From Streptomyces sp. AV19 (GTDB lineage: Bacteria > Actinomycetota > Actinomycetes > Streptomycetales > Streptomycetaceae), in assembly GCF_015999245.1 (NCBI RefSeq), contig NZ_JAEAMR010000022.1:285815-337602 (forward strand): DNA of 51,788 bases. The letters are read 5' to 3'. Position 1 is the first letter of the stretch, and each line of letters begins with the position of its first letter. Below the pieces are notes generated by a model, which saw only the letters and a program-made list of their open reading frames with translations, did no database searches and was not told where the DNA came from. Made by a program: the position numbers and the translations under genes. Positions 26,400-32,432 of this stretch are shown here, in pieces.

Positions 26400-26587
26400 C
26401 CGCGAGCCGAGGCTCCACTATGACGTTACGGGTCTCCCGTGACAGCGGGCAGAACTACGGGCCGGCCACGGTCTATTCGCCGGGCAAGAACTCGCACCCG
26501 ATCATCGGCCCCGGCTTCCCGCCGTGCTCCTGCCCCACCTGCCGTCCGAAGGATCTCCCGGCCGCCGACGAGCAGGGCCCACGGTGA
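26396..26587 (+). CDS. 63-aa peptide with Cys-rich C-terminal half
   Basis: MTASRGSTMTLRVSRDSG.. then SHPIIGPGFPPCSCPTCRPKDLP. Start and stop overlap both neighbours (ATGA, GTGA), so it is part of a tightly coupled set. Codon 11 is TTA (26426-26428), a rare bldA-dependent codon. The PPCSCPTCRP segment offers three closely spaced cysteines: a zinc or cluster site, or a substrate for modification. It is a candidate precursor for the downstream radical SAM enzyme, though it lacks a leader/core layout I can recognise. Confidence 0.65.
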   Translation: MTASRGSTMTLRVSRDSGQNYGPATVYSPGKNSHPIIGPGFPPCSCPTCRPKDLPAADEQGPR

Positions 26588-26682
26588 GCCCGGACGAACC
26601 GGAGTCCCTGCCGTCGCCGAACTGCATTGAATCCAGCGGGGGCAGCATCGCACCCCACGCCCTGCCGCGTACATCGACCTGA
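26584..26682 (+). CDS. 32-aa overlapping small ORF
   Basis: GTG at 26584 overlaps the preceding stop. The product is 32 residues, acidic at the start (MSPDEPESLPSPNC) and Ser/Gly/Pro-rich (IESSGGSIAPHALPRTST). Evidence is only the coupled start and position. It could be a real micro-peptide, a precursor, or a translational bridge to the gene at 26695. Confidence 0.35.
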   Translation: MSPDEPESLPSPNCIESSGGSIAPHALPRTST

Positions 26683-26694
26683 ACGGAACCCGCT

Positions 26695-26967
26695 ATGACA
26701 AACTCCCGTCGCAGCATCGCCAAGACCGGCCGACCGAGAGCCCGGCGCCCCGACCTCGACAACGCGTGGCGCCACGTCGTTACGGTCCCGCACTCCTCCG
26801 GTCGGGCCGCATCGGCCGACGGCAGCAAGGAACACTGCCGAGTGTGCCTGACGAAGATCGCGGCCATTCGGGAAGCTCAGCGGCGGGGCGACATCCGCGC
26901 AGAGGAGCAGCATGCAACTGCCCTCTCCTGGCACTGGCACCACGATCACCTTGCCGTGCAGACCTGA
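26695..26967 (+). CDS. 90-aa Cys/His-containing small protein
   Basis: ATG 26695 with ACGGAAC about 7 nt upstream. A basic N-terminus (TNSRRSIAKTGRPRARRP) is followed by SKEHCRVCLTKIAAIREAQRRGDIRAEEQHATALSWHWHHDH. One CxxC, with His residues 40 positions later, could bind zinc. The spacing is unlike a classical finger. It closes the second island transcript; a stem-loop follows 25 bp later. Function unknown. Confidence 0.65.
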   Translation: MTNSRRSIAKTGRPRARRPDLDNAWRHVVTVPHSSGRAASADGSKEHCRVCLTKIAAIREAQRRGDIRAEEQHATALSWHWHHDHLAVQT

Positions 26968-26991
26968 CCGGCTCCACTCGGTTTCCAGCCC

Positions 26992-27056
26992 CCTCTCTGC
27001 TGTGTGATGCCGGGGTGTGGCCACGGCCCCTTGTGTCGTGGCCACCAACAGAGAGG
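26992..27056 (+). terminator. Nested stem-loop before the radical SAM operon
   Basis: The outer stem is CCTCTCTG (26992-26999) with CAGAGAGG (27049-27056). The inner stem is GTGGCCACG (27017-27025) with CGTGGCCAC (27037-27045). It probably ends the 25704-26967 transcript. The rest of this 285-bp gap contains TTGACA at 27082-27087, a possible -35 for the radical SAM operon with a weak -10 (CAGCCT) 17 bp later. Confidence 0.7.
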
Positions 27057-27252
27057 TGGGCCCGCCCGATCAGGCGTCTCCTTGACACTGGAGAGCCGGG
27101 CGGGCAGCCTCCCGGCTGCGCAGGGAGCCGGAAGGACCCAAAGTCCTGTCCCGCCACGCTTGTCCCGGCCAGGAATAGCGGGTCGGCAAGTGGCGACGAC
27201 GCAAGGAAAAGCCCCACGTTGATCCAGGCCAACGAGTGAAAGGGCAAGAGGT

Positions 27253-28164
27253 ATGACGACTGCTGCGTTACCGGCCGGGCAGACCACCACTCGGTTCTTG
27301 TGGGTGGACCTGACACGGAAGTGCCAGCTCACATGCACGCACTGCTACAACGCCTCGGGACCGCAGGGCAACCACGGCACCATGTCCCGTGAGGGCTGGA
27401 TCGGCGTCCTGGACCAAGCCGCAGCATGCGGCGTGCGGGACATCCAGTTCATCGGCGGCGAGCCGACCATGCACCCGGCGTTCGCGGAGCTGGTGGACCA
27501 CGCGTTGAACGTCGGCCTCAAGACCGAGGTCTACAGCAACCTGGTGCACGTCCGTCCGTCGCACTGGGAGTTGTTCCAGCGTGAGGGAATGTCACTGGCC
27601 ACGTCGTACTACTCGAACGCGGCTGCGGAACACAACAAGGTCACCGGCCGTCCGAGCCATGCCAGGACTCGCGCCAACATCGTCAAGGCGCTCGAACTCG
27701 GCATCCCCATCCGAGTCGGCATCATCGGGGACGACGAGCAGATCATCGAGGCGGCGAAGGCCGACCTGGAGTCGATGGGCGTCAGTCGGATCGGCACCGA
27801 CCACATCCGGGCGTTCGGACGGGCCTCCGGAGGCCAGAAGCCGGCGGCATCGGGTCTGTGTGGCGGGTGTGGTGACGGCCGAGCTGTGATCGGCCCGGAC
27901 GGCAACGTCGCGCCGTGCGTCTTCTCCACCTGGATGGGTGTCGGCAACGTCCTCAACGACTCGTTGGCCTCTATCCTGAGCGGTCCCGCCCTGTCCGAGG
28001 CCGTTGACTCCCTACGAGCCGACTGGGGGAAGAAGGACAAGGACAACGACCAGAACCAGGAATGCCGTCCTGACTGCGTCCCGAAGAACCCATGCGACCC
28101 GCGGTGCGAGCCGAACGATGCGTGCCGTCCAGGCACGCCGACTACTTGCCGCCCCAGAGTCTGA
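27253..28164 (+). CDS. Radical SAM protein with truncated SPASM-like region and Cys/Pro tail
   Basis: 303 aa. The [4Fe-4S]/SAM motif is CQLTCTHC (Cys24, 28, 31), with GGEP at 68-71 in FIGGEPTMHP and the barrel motif YSNLVHV. An auxiliary region CGGCGDGRAVIGPDGNVAPC (Cys203, 206, 222) then STWMGVGNV resembles a shortened SPASM/twitch domain. Such domains occur mostly in enzymes that modify peptides. After residue 260 a charged linker leads to a tail with six cysteines (271, 275, 281, 285, 291, 299) amid Pro, Asp and Arg. Codon 6 is TTA. It is followed 20 bp later by a kinase gene. The substrate is unknown. Confidence 0.88.
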   Translation: MTTAALPAGQTTTRFLWVDLTRKCQLTCTHCYNASGPQGNHGTMSREGWIGVLDQAAACGVRDIQFIGGEPTMHPAFAELVDHALNVGLKTEVYSNLVHVRPSHWELFQREGMSLATSYYSNAAAEHNKVTGRPSHARTRANIVKALELGIPIRVGIIGDDEQIIEAAKADLESMGVSRIGTDHIRAFGRASGGQKPAASGLCGGCGDGRAVIGPDGNVAPCVFSTWMGVGNVLNDSLASILSGPALSEAVDSLRADWGKKDKDNDQNQECRPDCVPKNPCDPRCEPNDACRPGTPTTCRPRV

Positions 28165-28184
28165 AGTGCTTGAAAGGAACCGAT

Positions 28185-28997
28185 TTGACCGAACTGCCCG
28201 ACGGGCACTTCCGAGCACTGATCCGCCCGTACACCGGCGAAGTCGATCAAGTGCATGTTCCGAAGCAGGGGTTCACTACGGACTTCGCTGCGGTCATCGA
28301 CAGTGAGAAGGGGTCCTTCTTCGTCAAGGCCATGTTCAACCGGCCGGGAGGACGACGGGACTCCATCCTCCGGGAACGGGCAATCAACCCGTACGTACAG
28401 CCTCTCTCGCCCCGAGTGCTATGGAGCGTTGACGGAGACGACGCCGGGTGGATCATCCTCGGGTTCGAAGTCATCGACGGGCGCGACCTGGACTTCGAGC
28501 CGGACTCGCCGGATCTCCATATCGCCGTGGGCCTTCTCAACCGTGCGGCGAGCCTGGAGCTGCCCGACGTCGCACGGGACTGGCGGGAAGACCGGTGGGA
28601 CGCCTACGTGAGAAGCGAAGACGAGTTGACTTTCTTCCGTGGTGACGCTCTGCTGCATACCGATATCAACCCGTCCAATACGATGGTGGGAGATGCGGGC
28701 GCATGGCTTATTGACTGGTCATGGCCCACACGCGGGGCAGCGTTCATCGATCCTGCCTGTTTCGTCGTGCAGCTGATCTCCGCCGGCCACAGCCCCGAAT
28801 CCGCCGAGGGGTGGGCAGCCCGCTGTACCGCGTGGGAGAACGCGGACCCGAAAGCGATCGACGCGTTCGCCGCAGCCGATCTGCGCATGCACCGGGCCAT
28901 CGCCGACCGGCGTCCCGATGAGGCGTGGCTCACGGCCATGGCGGAAGCAGCTCAGGCATGGGCGGACCACCGAGGCATCCCCGAGGTGGGGCCGTAA
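28185..28997 (+). CDS. APH/choline-kinase-fold phosphotransferase
   Basis: 270 aa from TTG 28185, behind GAAAGGA. N-lobe with FFVKAM (Lys48) and LRERAINPYV (Glu, about 64); C-lobe with the Brenner motif LLHTDINPSN (His158, Asp160, Asn165) and the metal motif WLIDWSW (Asp177). These are the catalytic residues of aminoglycoside and small-molecule kinases. Substrate unknown; resistance to an aminoglycoside should not be assumed. Coupled to the radical SAM gene, so the kinase may act on the same molecule or confer self-protection. Confidence 0.82.
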   Translation: MTELPDGHFRALIRPYTGEVDQVHVPKQGFTTDFAAVIDSEKGSFFVKAMFNRPGGRRDSILRERAINPYVQPLSPRVLWSVDGDDAGWIILGFEVIDGRDLDFEPDSPDLHIAVGLLNRAASLELPDVARDWREDRWDAYVRSEDELTFFRGDALLHTDINPSNTMVGDAGAWLIDWSWPTRGAAFIDPACFVVQLISAGHSPESAEGWAARCTAWENADPKAIDAFAAADLRMHRAIADRRPDEAWLTAMAEAAQAWADHRGIPEVGP

Positions 28998-29089
28998 GCC
29001 ACCTGCCCATGTCATGCCCAGTGGCCGCATCAGCTGTTGCCGAGGAAGCTCCCGGAGCTCCGGCGGCCGCCGCCGGGGCTTCACCATGC

Positions 29090-29138
29090 ACCCTTGCCCA
29101 GGGCAGAACTACCGTTCACGATTCAGGTAATTGTAGAC
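29090..29138. repeat. Right flanking repeat of the island (3' end of the HTH gene)
   Basis: Partner of 24048-24096. It covers the last codons (VYNYLNRER), the stop at 29109-29111 and about 20 bp downstream. See the island entry. Confidence 0.6.
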
Positions 29139-29471
29139 CGTGAACCGGCTGACCCCCAGGGCCGCCGCCACCGTCTCCACGCCGTGACGCAGAGCGAAGG
29201 CCCCCCGGGCCTCCAAGGCGCGCACGACCAACTGCTTGGCCCTGCGGTCGAGTTCGGCGAGCGGCACGCCGTGCTGCCGTTCCAGTTCACCCAGGATGCG
29301 TTCGAGCGAGTCGGACAGCTGTGGCAGCCGGACGGCCACCACCTCGCGCCCCTCCCAGGAGAGCACCACGTCGTCCGCCCCCGCCTGGCCGGGGTCGAGC
29401 ATCCGCCCGCCCACCGCGGCCACGAGGGGCGCGACCGCCGCCCGGAACCGCTCGCTCTCGCCGCCGCTCAC
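29109..29471 (-). CDS. Small DNA-binding protein with C-terminal helix-turn-helix
   Basis: 120 aa from GTG 29471, overlapping the stop of the thiamine-binding-type gene (GTGA). Residues 1-75 are helical with a VVLSWEGREVVAVRLPQ strand pair. Residues about 78-118 form a HTH: ALEARGAFALRHGVETVAAALGVSRFTVYNYLNRER. The end is reminiscent of PucR-type and DeoR-type recognition helices. In Streptomyces such a protein is found beside OHCU decarboxylase, and here the island separates them. It is a candidate binder of the TCAAC-N5-GTTGA operators; that is inference. Confidence 0.8.
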   Translation of the reverse strand: MSGGESERFRAAVAPLVAAVGGRMLDPGQAGADDVVLSWEGREVVAVRLPQLSDSLERILGELERQHGVPLAELDRRAKQLVVRALEARGAFALRHGVETVAAALGVSRFTVYNYLNRER

Positions 29472-29722
29472 GCGCCGGCCTCGCCGACGACGTTCACCTG
29501 CAGGGACACCCGCGTGGCGCCCGCCCGGATCGAACGGCGCAACAGCTCGTCCACGGCGGCGAGTACGGCATCGGCCCCGCCCTCCGCGGTGTTGCCGAAC
29601 GGGCCGACGTCCACGGAGTCCAGACCGGCGCCCTGCACGACCTCCCGGGCGACCACGGCGTGCGGCGGGGCGTGCTCCAAGTCGAACGGCTCCGTGGTGA
29701 ATTCCACTCTCAAGCGCACCAT
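29468..29722 (-). CDS. Thiamine-binding/MTH1187-type small protein
   Basis: 84 aa. MVRLRVEFTTEPFDLEHAPPHAVVAREVVQ, then VDVGPFGNTAEGGADAVLAAVDELLRRSIRAGATRVSLQVNVV, fits the ferredoxin-like MTH1187/YkoF small-protein family, several of which bind thiamine-related ligands. The gene is coupled to the HTH gene downstream. A possible promoter on the minus strand is TTGGCC-N16-TAATGC (about 29780-29807). Its link to purine catabolism is positional only. Confidence 0.7.
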   Translation of the reverse strand: MVRLRVEFTTEPFDLEHAPPHAVVAREVVQGAGLDSVDVGPFGNTAEGGADAVLAAVDELLRRSIRAGATRVSLQVNVVGEAGA

Positions 29723-29972
29723 GCGACCACGGTAGCGCCGAGCCTTTGGTGACGTGGATCACACTTGCCGGTTCTGGGGCATTACATCCATCATTGTAGT
29801 GGCCAATGATTTAACTGCCGTCGTTTCAGGATCTCCTGCGAGACGTCCCGAATGATCCGCACCGCTCCGGCCCAGGGACGGCCCGCTTCCGAGGCCCCGA
29901 AGCCCCACGGCTCGCGATCAATGACCCGCGGCACCCCGCTCCCCTGCCGCGCACGACAGTTCCCTACCGCAC

Positions 29973-30482
29973 ATGGCGATGACGGAGAACGATGTGACCC
30001 CACCCGCGTTACCCGACAGCCCGCCGTCGGCACCCCTTCCCCACCCGGGCCCGTTCACGCTCCCCCTGAAGGGCCCCGACCCCCTGAAGGACCCCGCCGC
30101 CACGATCCTCACCGAGAGACTCGTGCCGGACGACCTGTGGCGCCTGATCAGCGAAGCCCTCCCGACCGCGCCGAAACGCCCCCAGGGCGGCGGCCGGCCC
30201 CGGGCCGGCGACCGCGAAGTCCTCGCCGCCATCGTGTTCCTGGCCGGCTCCGGATGCAGCTGGCGGCAACTGCCGCCGGTCTTCGGGGCCTCCTGGCAGA
30301 CCGTGCACCGCCGGTTCACCGAATGGACGGGCGCGGGCCTGTGGGACTCCCTGTGCGCGGCCACCGCCGACCGCCACGGGACCCCGATCCGCGCCGACTG
30401 GACCCGGACCGTCTGCCACCAGATCCGCAAACGGGCCGGGCTGCCGTGCATGGCCGGCAGGATTCCACCGACAGGAGGCTGA
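29973..30482 (+). pseudogene. IS5-family transposase, N-terminal fragment
   Basis: 169 codons. Residues 48-130 match the DUF4096 N-terminal domain of IS5-type transposases: ERLVPDDLWRLISEALPTAPKRPQGGGRPRAGDREVLAAIVFLAGSGCSWRQLPPVFGASWQTVHRRFTEWTGAGLW. The DDE catalytic part is missing: after RADWTRTVCHQIRKR the frame ends. A TTA codon is present near codon 12 (CCC GCG TTA CCC). I found no clear terminal inverted repeats; a short direct repeat GACAGGAGG occurs at the 3' end. The gap before it (29723-29972) shows only the possible promoter noted above. Confidence 0.8.
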
Positions 30483-30630
30483 AAACCGGCAGACAGGAGG
30501 ACGAAGAACGCCACGAACGGCCTGCCGGGCGGCAGTTGGCGCCGCCCCGGCGGGGCCGTTCCGCATGACGCGGACTCTTGACAGCCGTTCGGGGCGCGGG
30601 CACTCTCCATTCCACTCAACGGAGTTGACT

Positions 30631-30645
30631 TTCCGTCATGCGGAA
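30631..30645. promoter_or_regulatory. Operator TTCCG-N5-CGGAA before hyi-glxR-gcl
   Basis: TTCCG-TCATG-CGGAA, a perfect palindrome 28 bp before the hyi start. It is the best copy of the motif also seen near aceB and allR. A related but asymmetric TTCCGCATGACGCGGA lies at 30559-30574, and TTGACA follows soon after. An IclR-type repressor such as AllR is the natural binder. Confidence 0.7.
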
Positions 30646-30672
30646 TTTCCTGCGCGGAAGGAGTCGCTCGAA

Positions 30673-31548
30673 GTGCCCCTCCCCGATCTCCCCGATCCCC
30701 GTCTCCCCGATCCCCGTCTCCCCGATCCCCGTCTCGCCGTGAACCTCTCGCTCCTGTTCACCGAACTCCCGCTCCTGGAACGCCCCGCGGCCGCGGCGGC
30801 CGCCGGCTTCCGCGCCGTCGAACTCTGGTGGCCCTGGCCGGACGACCCGGCTCCCCCACCCGCCGGACTCGCCGCCCTGCGCGACGCGCTGACCGCCGCC
30901 GGGACCCGGCTCGTCGGGCTCAACCTCTACGCCGGCCGGCTCCCCGGCCCCGACCGCGGTGCCCTGTCCCTGCCGGGCCCGGAGTCCGAACGCTTCCGCG
31001 CCAACCTCCCCGTCGCCGCGGACTTCGCGGCGTCCCTGGGCTGCACGGCCCTCAACGCCCTGTACGGCAACCGCCTCCCCGGCGTCGACCCGCGCGTCCA
31101 GGACGCGCTCGCGCTGGAAAACCTCGTCCTGGCCGCCCGCGCCGCCCACCGGATCGGCGCCCGCCTGCTCGTCGAGGCCCTCAACTCACCCGAATCCCCT
31201 GCCTATCCCCTGGTCACCGCCGACGCGGCCGTCGCGCTCGCGGACCGGGTCAACGCGGCCACGGGCCTCGGCAACACCGCGTTCCTCATGGACCTCTACC
31301 ACCTCGCGCGGGGCGGCGCGGACCTGGACGACGTCATCGACCGGCACGCCGCCGCCACCGGGCACGTCCAGTTCGCCGACTGCCCCGGCCGCGGCGCCCC
31401 CGGCACCGGCGCGCTCGACCTCGCCGCCCTCGCCGCCCGGCTGCGCGCGGCCGGTTACGAGGGCTGGATCGCCCTGGAGTACCGCCCCTCGGGCCCGACC
31501 GCCGGCGAACTGGCCCGCGCCTTCCCCCGTCGAGAGGACGTCTCATGA
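30673..31548 (+). CDS. hyi: Hydroxypyruvate isomerase
   Basis: 291 aa from GTG 30673 (GGAAGGAG upstream). TIM-barrel Hyi fold: VNLSLLFTELPLLERPAAAAAAGFRAVELWWPWPDDPA, LVGLNLYAGRLPGPDRGALS, CTALNALYGNR, RLLVEALNSPE (catalytic Glu), FLMDLYHLARGG, GHVQFADCPGRGAPGTG and IALEYRPSG (second catalytic Glu). It interconverts hydroxypyruvate and tartronate semialdehyde. The N-terminus carries a 5-residue repeat (LPDPR) three times from a 15-bp DNA repeat. First gene of an operon whose next start overlaps its stop. Confidence 0.93.
   Translation: MPLPDLPDPRLPDPRLPDPRLAVNLSLLFTELPLLERPAAAAAAGFRAVELWWPWPDDPAPPPAGLAALRDALTAAGTRLVGLNLYAGRLPGPDRGALSLPGPESERFRANLPVAADFAASLGCTALNALYGNRLPGVDPRVQDALALENLVLAARAAHRIGARLLVEALNSPESPAYPLVTADAAVALADRVNAATGLGNTAFLMDLYHLARGGADLDDVIDRHAAATGHVQFADCPGRGAPGTGALDLAALAARLRAAGYEGWIALEYRPSGPTAGELARAFPRREDVS
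30690..30734. repeat. Three perfect 15-bp tandem repeats in the 5' end of hyi
   Basis: CCCCGATCCCCGTCT occurs three times head to tail, beginning 17 bases after the hyi start codon, with a partial unit before it. It is in frame and encodes the LPDPR repeats, so copy number could change without a frameshift. Confidence 0.9.
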
Positions 31549-32432
31549 CCGCCCCGCTCCCCCGCGTGGCGTGGATCGGTCTCGGCGTCATGGGCTCGCC
31601 CATGGCCGAGAACCTGCTCCGCGCCGGCCATCCGGTCACCGGGTACACCCTCGAACAGCACAAGCTCGACCGGCTCGCCGGGCACGGCGGCACCCCCGCC
31701 CGCTCCGTGGCCGAGGCCGTCCGCCACGCCGACGTGGTCGTCACCATGCTGCCCGCCGACGCCGACGTGGAGTCCGTCGCGCACGGCGGGGCCGGGATCC
31801 TGGCGAACGCCCGGCCCGGCGCGCTCCTCGTCGACATGTCAACCGTCGCCCCGCGCACGGCCGTCGCGCTCGCCGAAGCCGGTGCCCGGCGCGGTCTGCG
31901 GGTGCTGGACGCGCCGGTCTCCGGCGGCGAGGCCGGGGCCGTCGAGGGCTCGCTGTCGGTCATGGCCGGCGGCCCGCCGGAGGTCTTCGCGGCCGCCCGG
32001 CCGCTCCTCGGCGTGGTCGGCGGCACCGTCGTGCACTGCGGCCCGCACGGCGCCGGGCAGACCGTCAAGGCCGCCAACCAGCTGATCGTCGCCGCCGGAC
32101 TCCAGGCGTGCGCCGAGGCCGTCGTCCTCCTGGAACGGTCCGGGGTGGACCTCGACGCCGCCCTCGACGTGCTCGGCGGCGGGCTCGCCGCCTCCGCCGT
32201 CCTCACCCGCAAACGCCACAACTTCCTCGGGCGCGACTTCACCCCCGGCTTCCGCATCGACCTCCACCACAAGGACATGGGCATCGTCACCGCCGCCGCC
32301 CGCGAGGCCGAAGTCACCCTGCCGCTCGGCACGTTGATGGCCCGGCTGATCGCCGAGGCCCGGGAGAGGGGCGACGGCCACCTGGACCACTCCGCGCTGC
32401 TGCGCGGCGTCGAACGGACGGCGGCCCGGTGA
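31545..32432 (+). CDS. glxR: 2-hydroxy-3-oxopropionate (tartronate semialdehyde) reductase
   Basis: 295 aa. ATG overlaps the hyi stop (ATGA). Beta-hydroxyacid dehydrogenase: NAD(P)-binding VAWIGLGVMGSPMAENLLRAGHPV (about 8-31), substrate motif DAPVSGGEAGAVEGSLSVMAGG (about 120-141), catalytic Lys in GQTVKAANQLIVA (about 173), and FRIDLHHKDMGIVTAAARE near the C-terminus. Reduces tartronate semialdehyde to D-glycerate. Works between Gcl (producer) and glycerate kinase, which is not in the window. Confidence 0.94.
   Translation: MTAPLPRVAWIGLGVMGSPMAENLLRAGHPVTGYTLEQHKLDRLAGHGGTPARSVAEAVRHADVVVTMLPADADVESVAHGGAGILANARPGALLVDMSTVAPRTAVALAEAGARRGLRVLDAPVSGGEAGAVEGSLSVMAGGPPEVFAAARPLLGVVGGTVVHCGPHGAGQTVKAANQLIVAAGLQACAEAVVLLERSGVDLDAALDVLGGGLAASAVLTRKRHNFLGRDFTPGFRIDLHHKDMGIVTAAAREAEVTLPLGTLMARLIAEARERGDGHLDHSALLRGVERTAAR

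Larger units (their letters stand above)
24097..29089. mobile_element. Putative 5-kb genomic island inserted at the HTH-gene 3' end
   Basis: The interval separates the urate operon from the HTH and thiamine-binding genes that I associate with it. It is flanked by imperfect direct repeats, has visibly lower G+C and looser codon use than its surroundings, and includes TTA codons. It carries seven genes unrelated to purine metabolism (24399-28997). No integrase or transposase is present, so it is either a non-autonomous insertion or the product of recombination. Confidence 0.5.

Noticed and set aside
27004..27222. 72-aa plus-strand ORF before the radical SAM gene (possible precursor peptide)
   Set aside because: It crosses the nested stem-loop, has no ribosome site and shows Arg/Gly composition typical of chance frames.
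28185..28997. Aminoglycoside-resistance gene
   Set aside because: The fold is APH-like, but that superfamily includes many unrelated small-molecule kinases. Nothing supports resistance.
30959..32428. Upstream in-frame extension of gcl
   Set aside because: The extension is a shadow of hyi and glxR in another frame. The GTG at 32429 overlaps the glxR stop and begins the family sequence.
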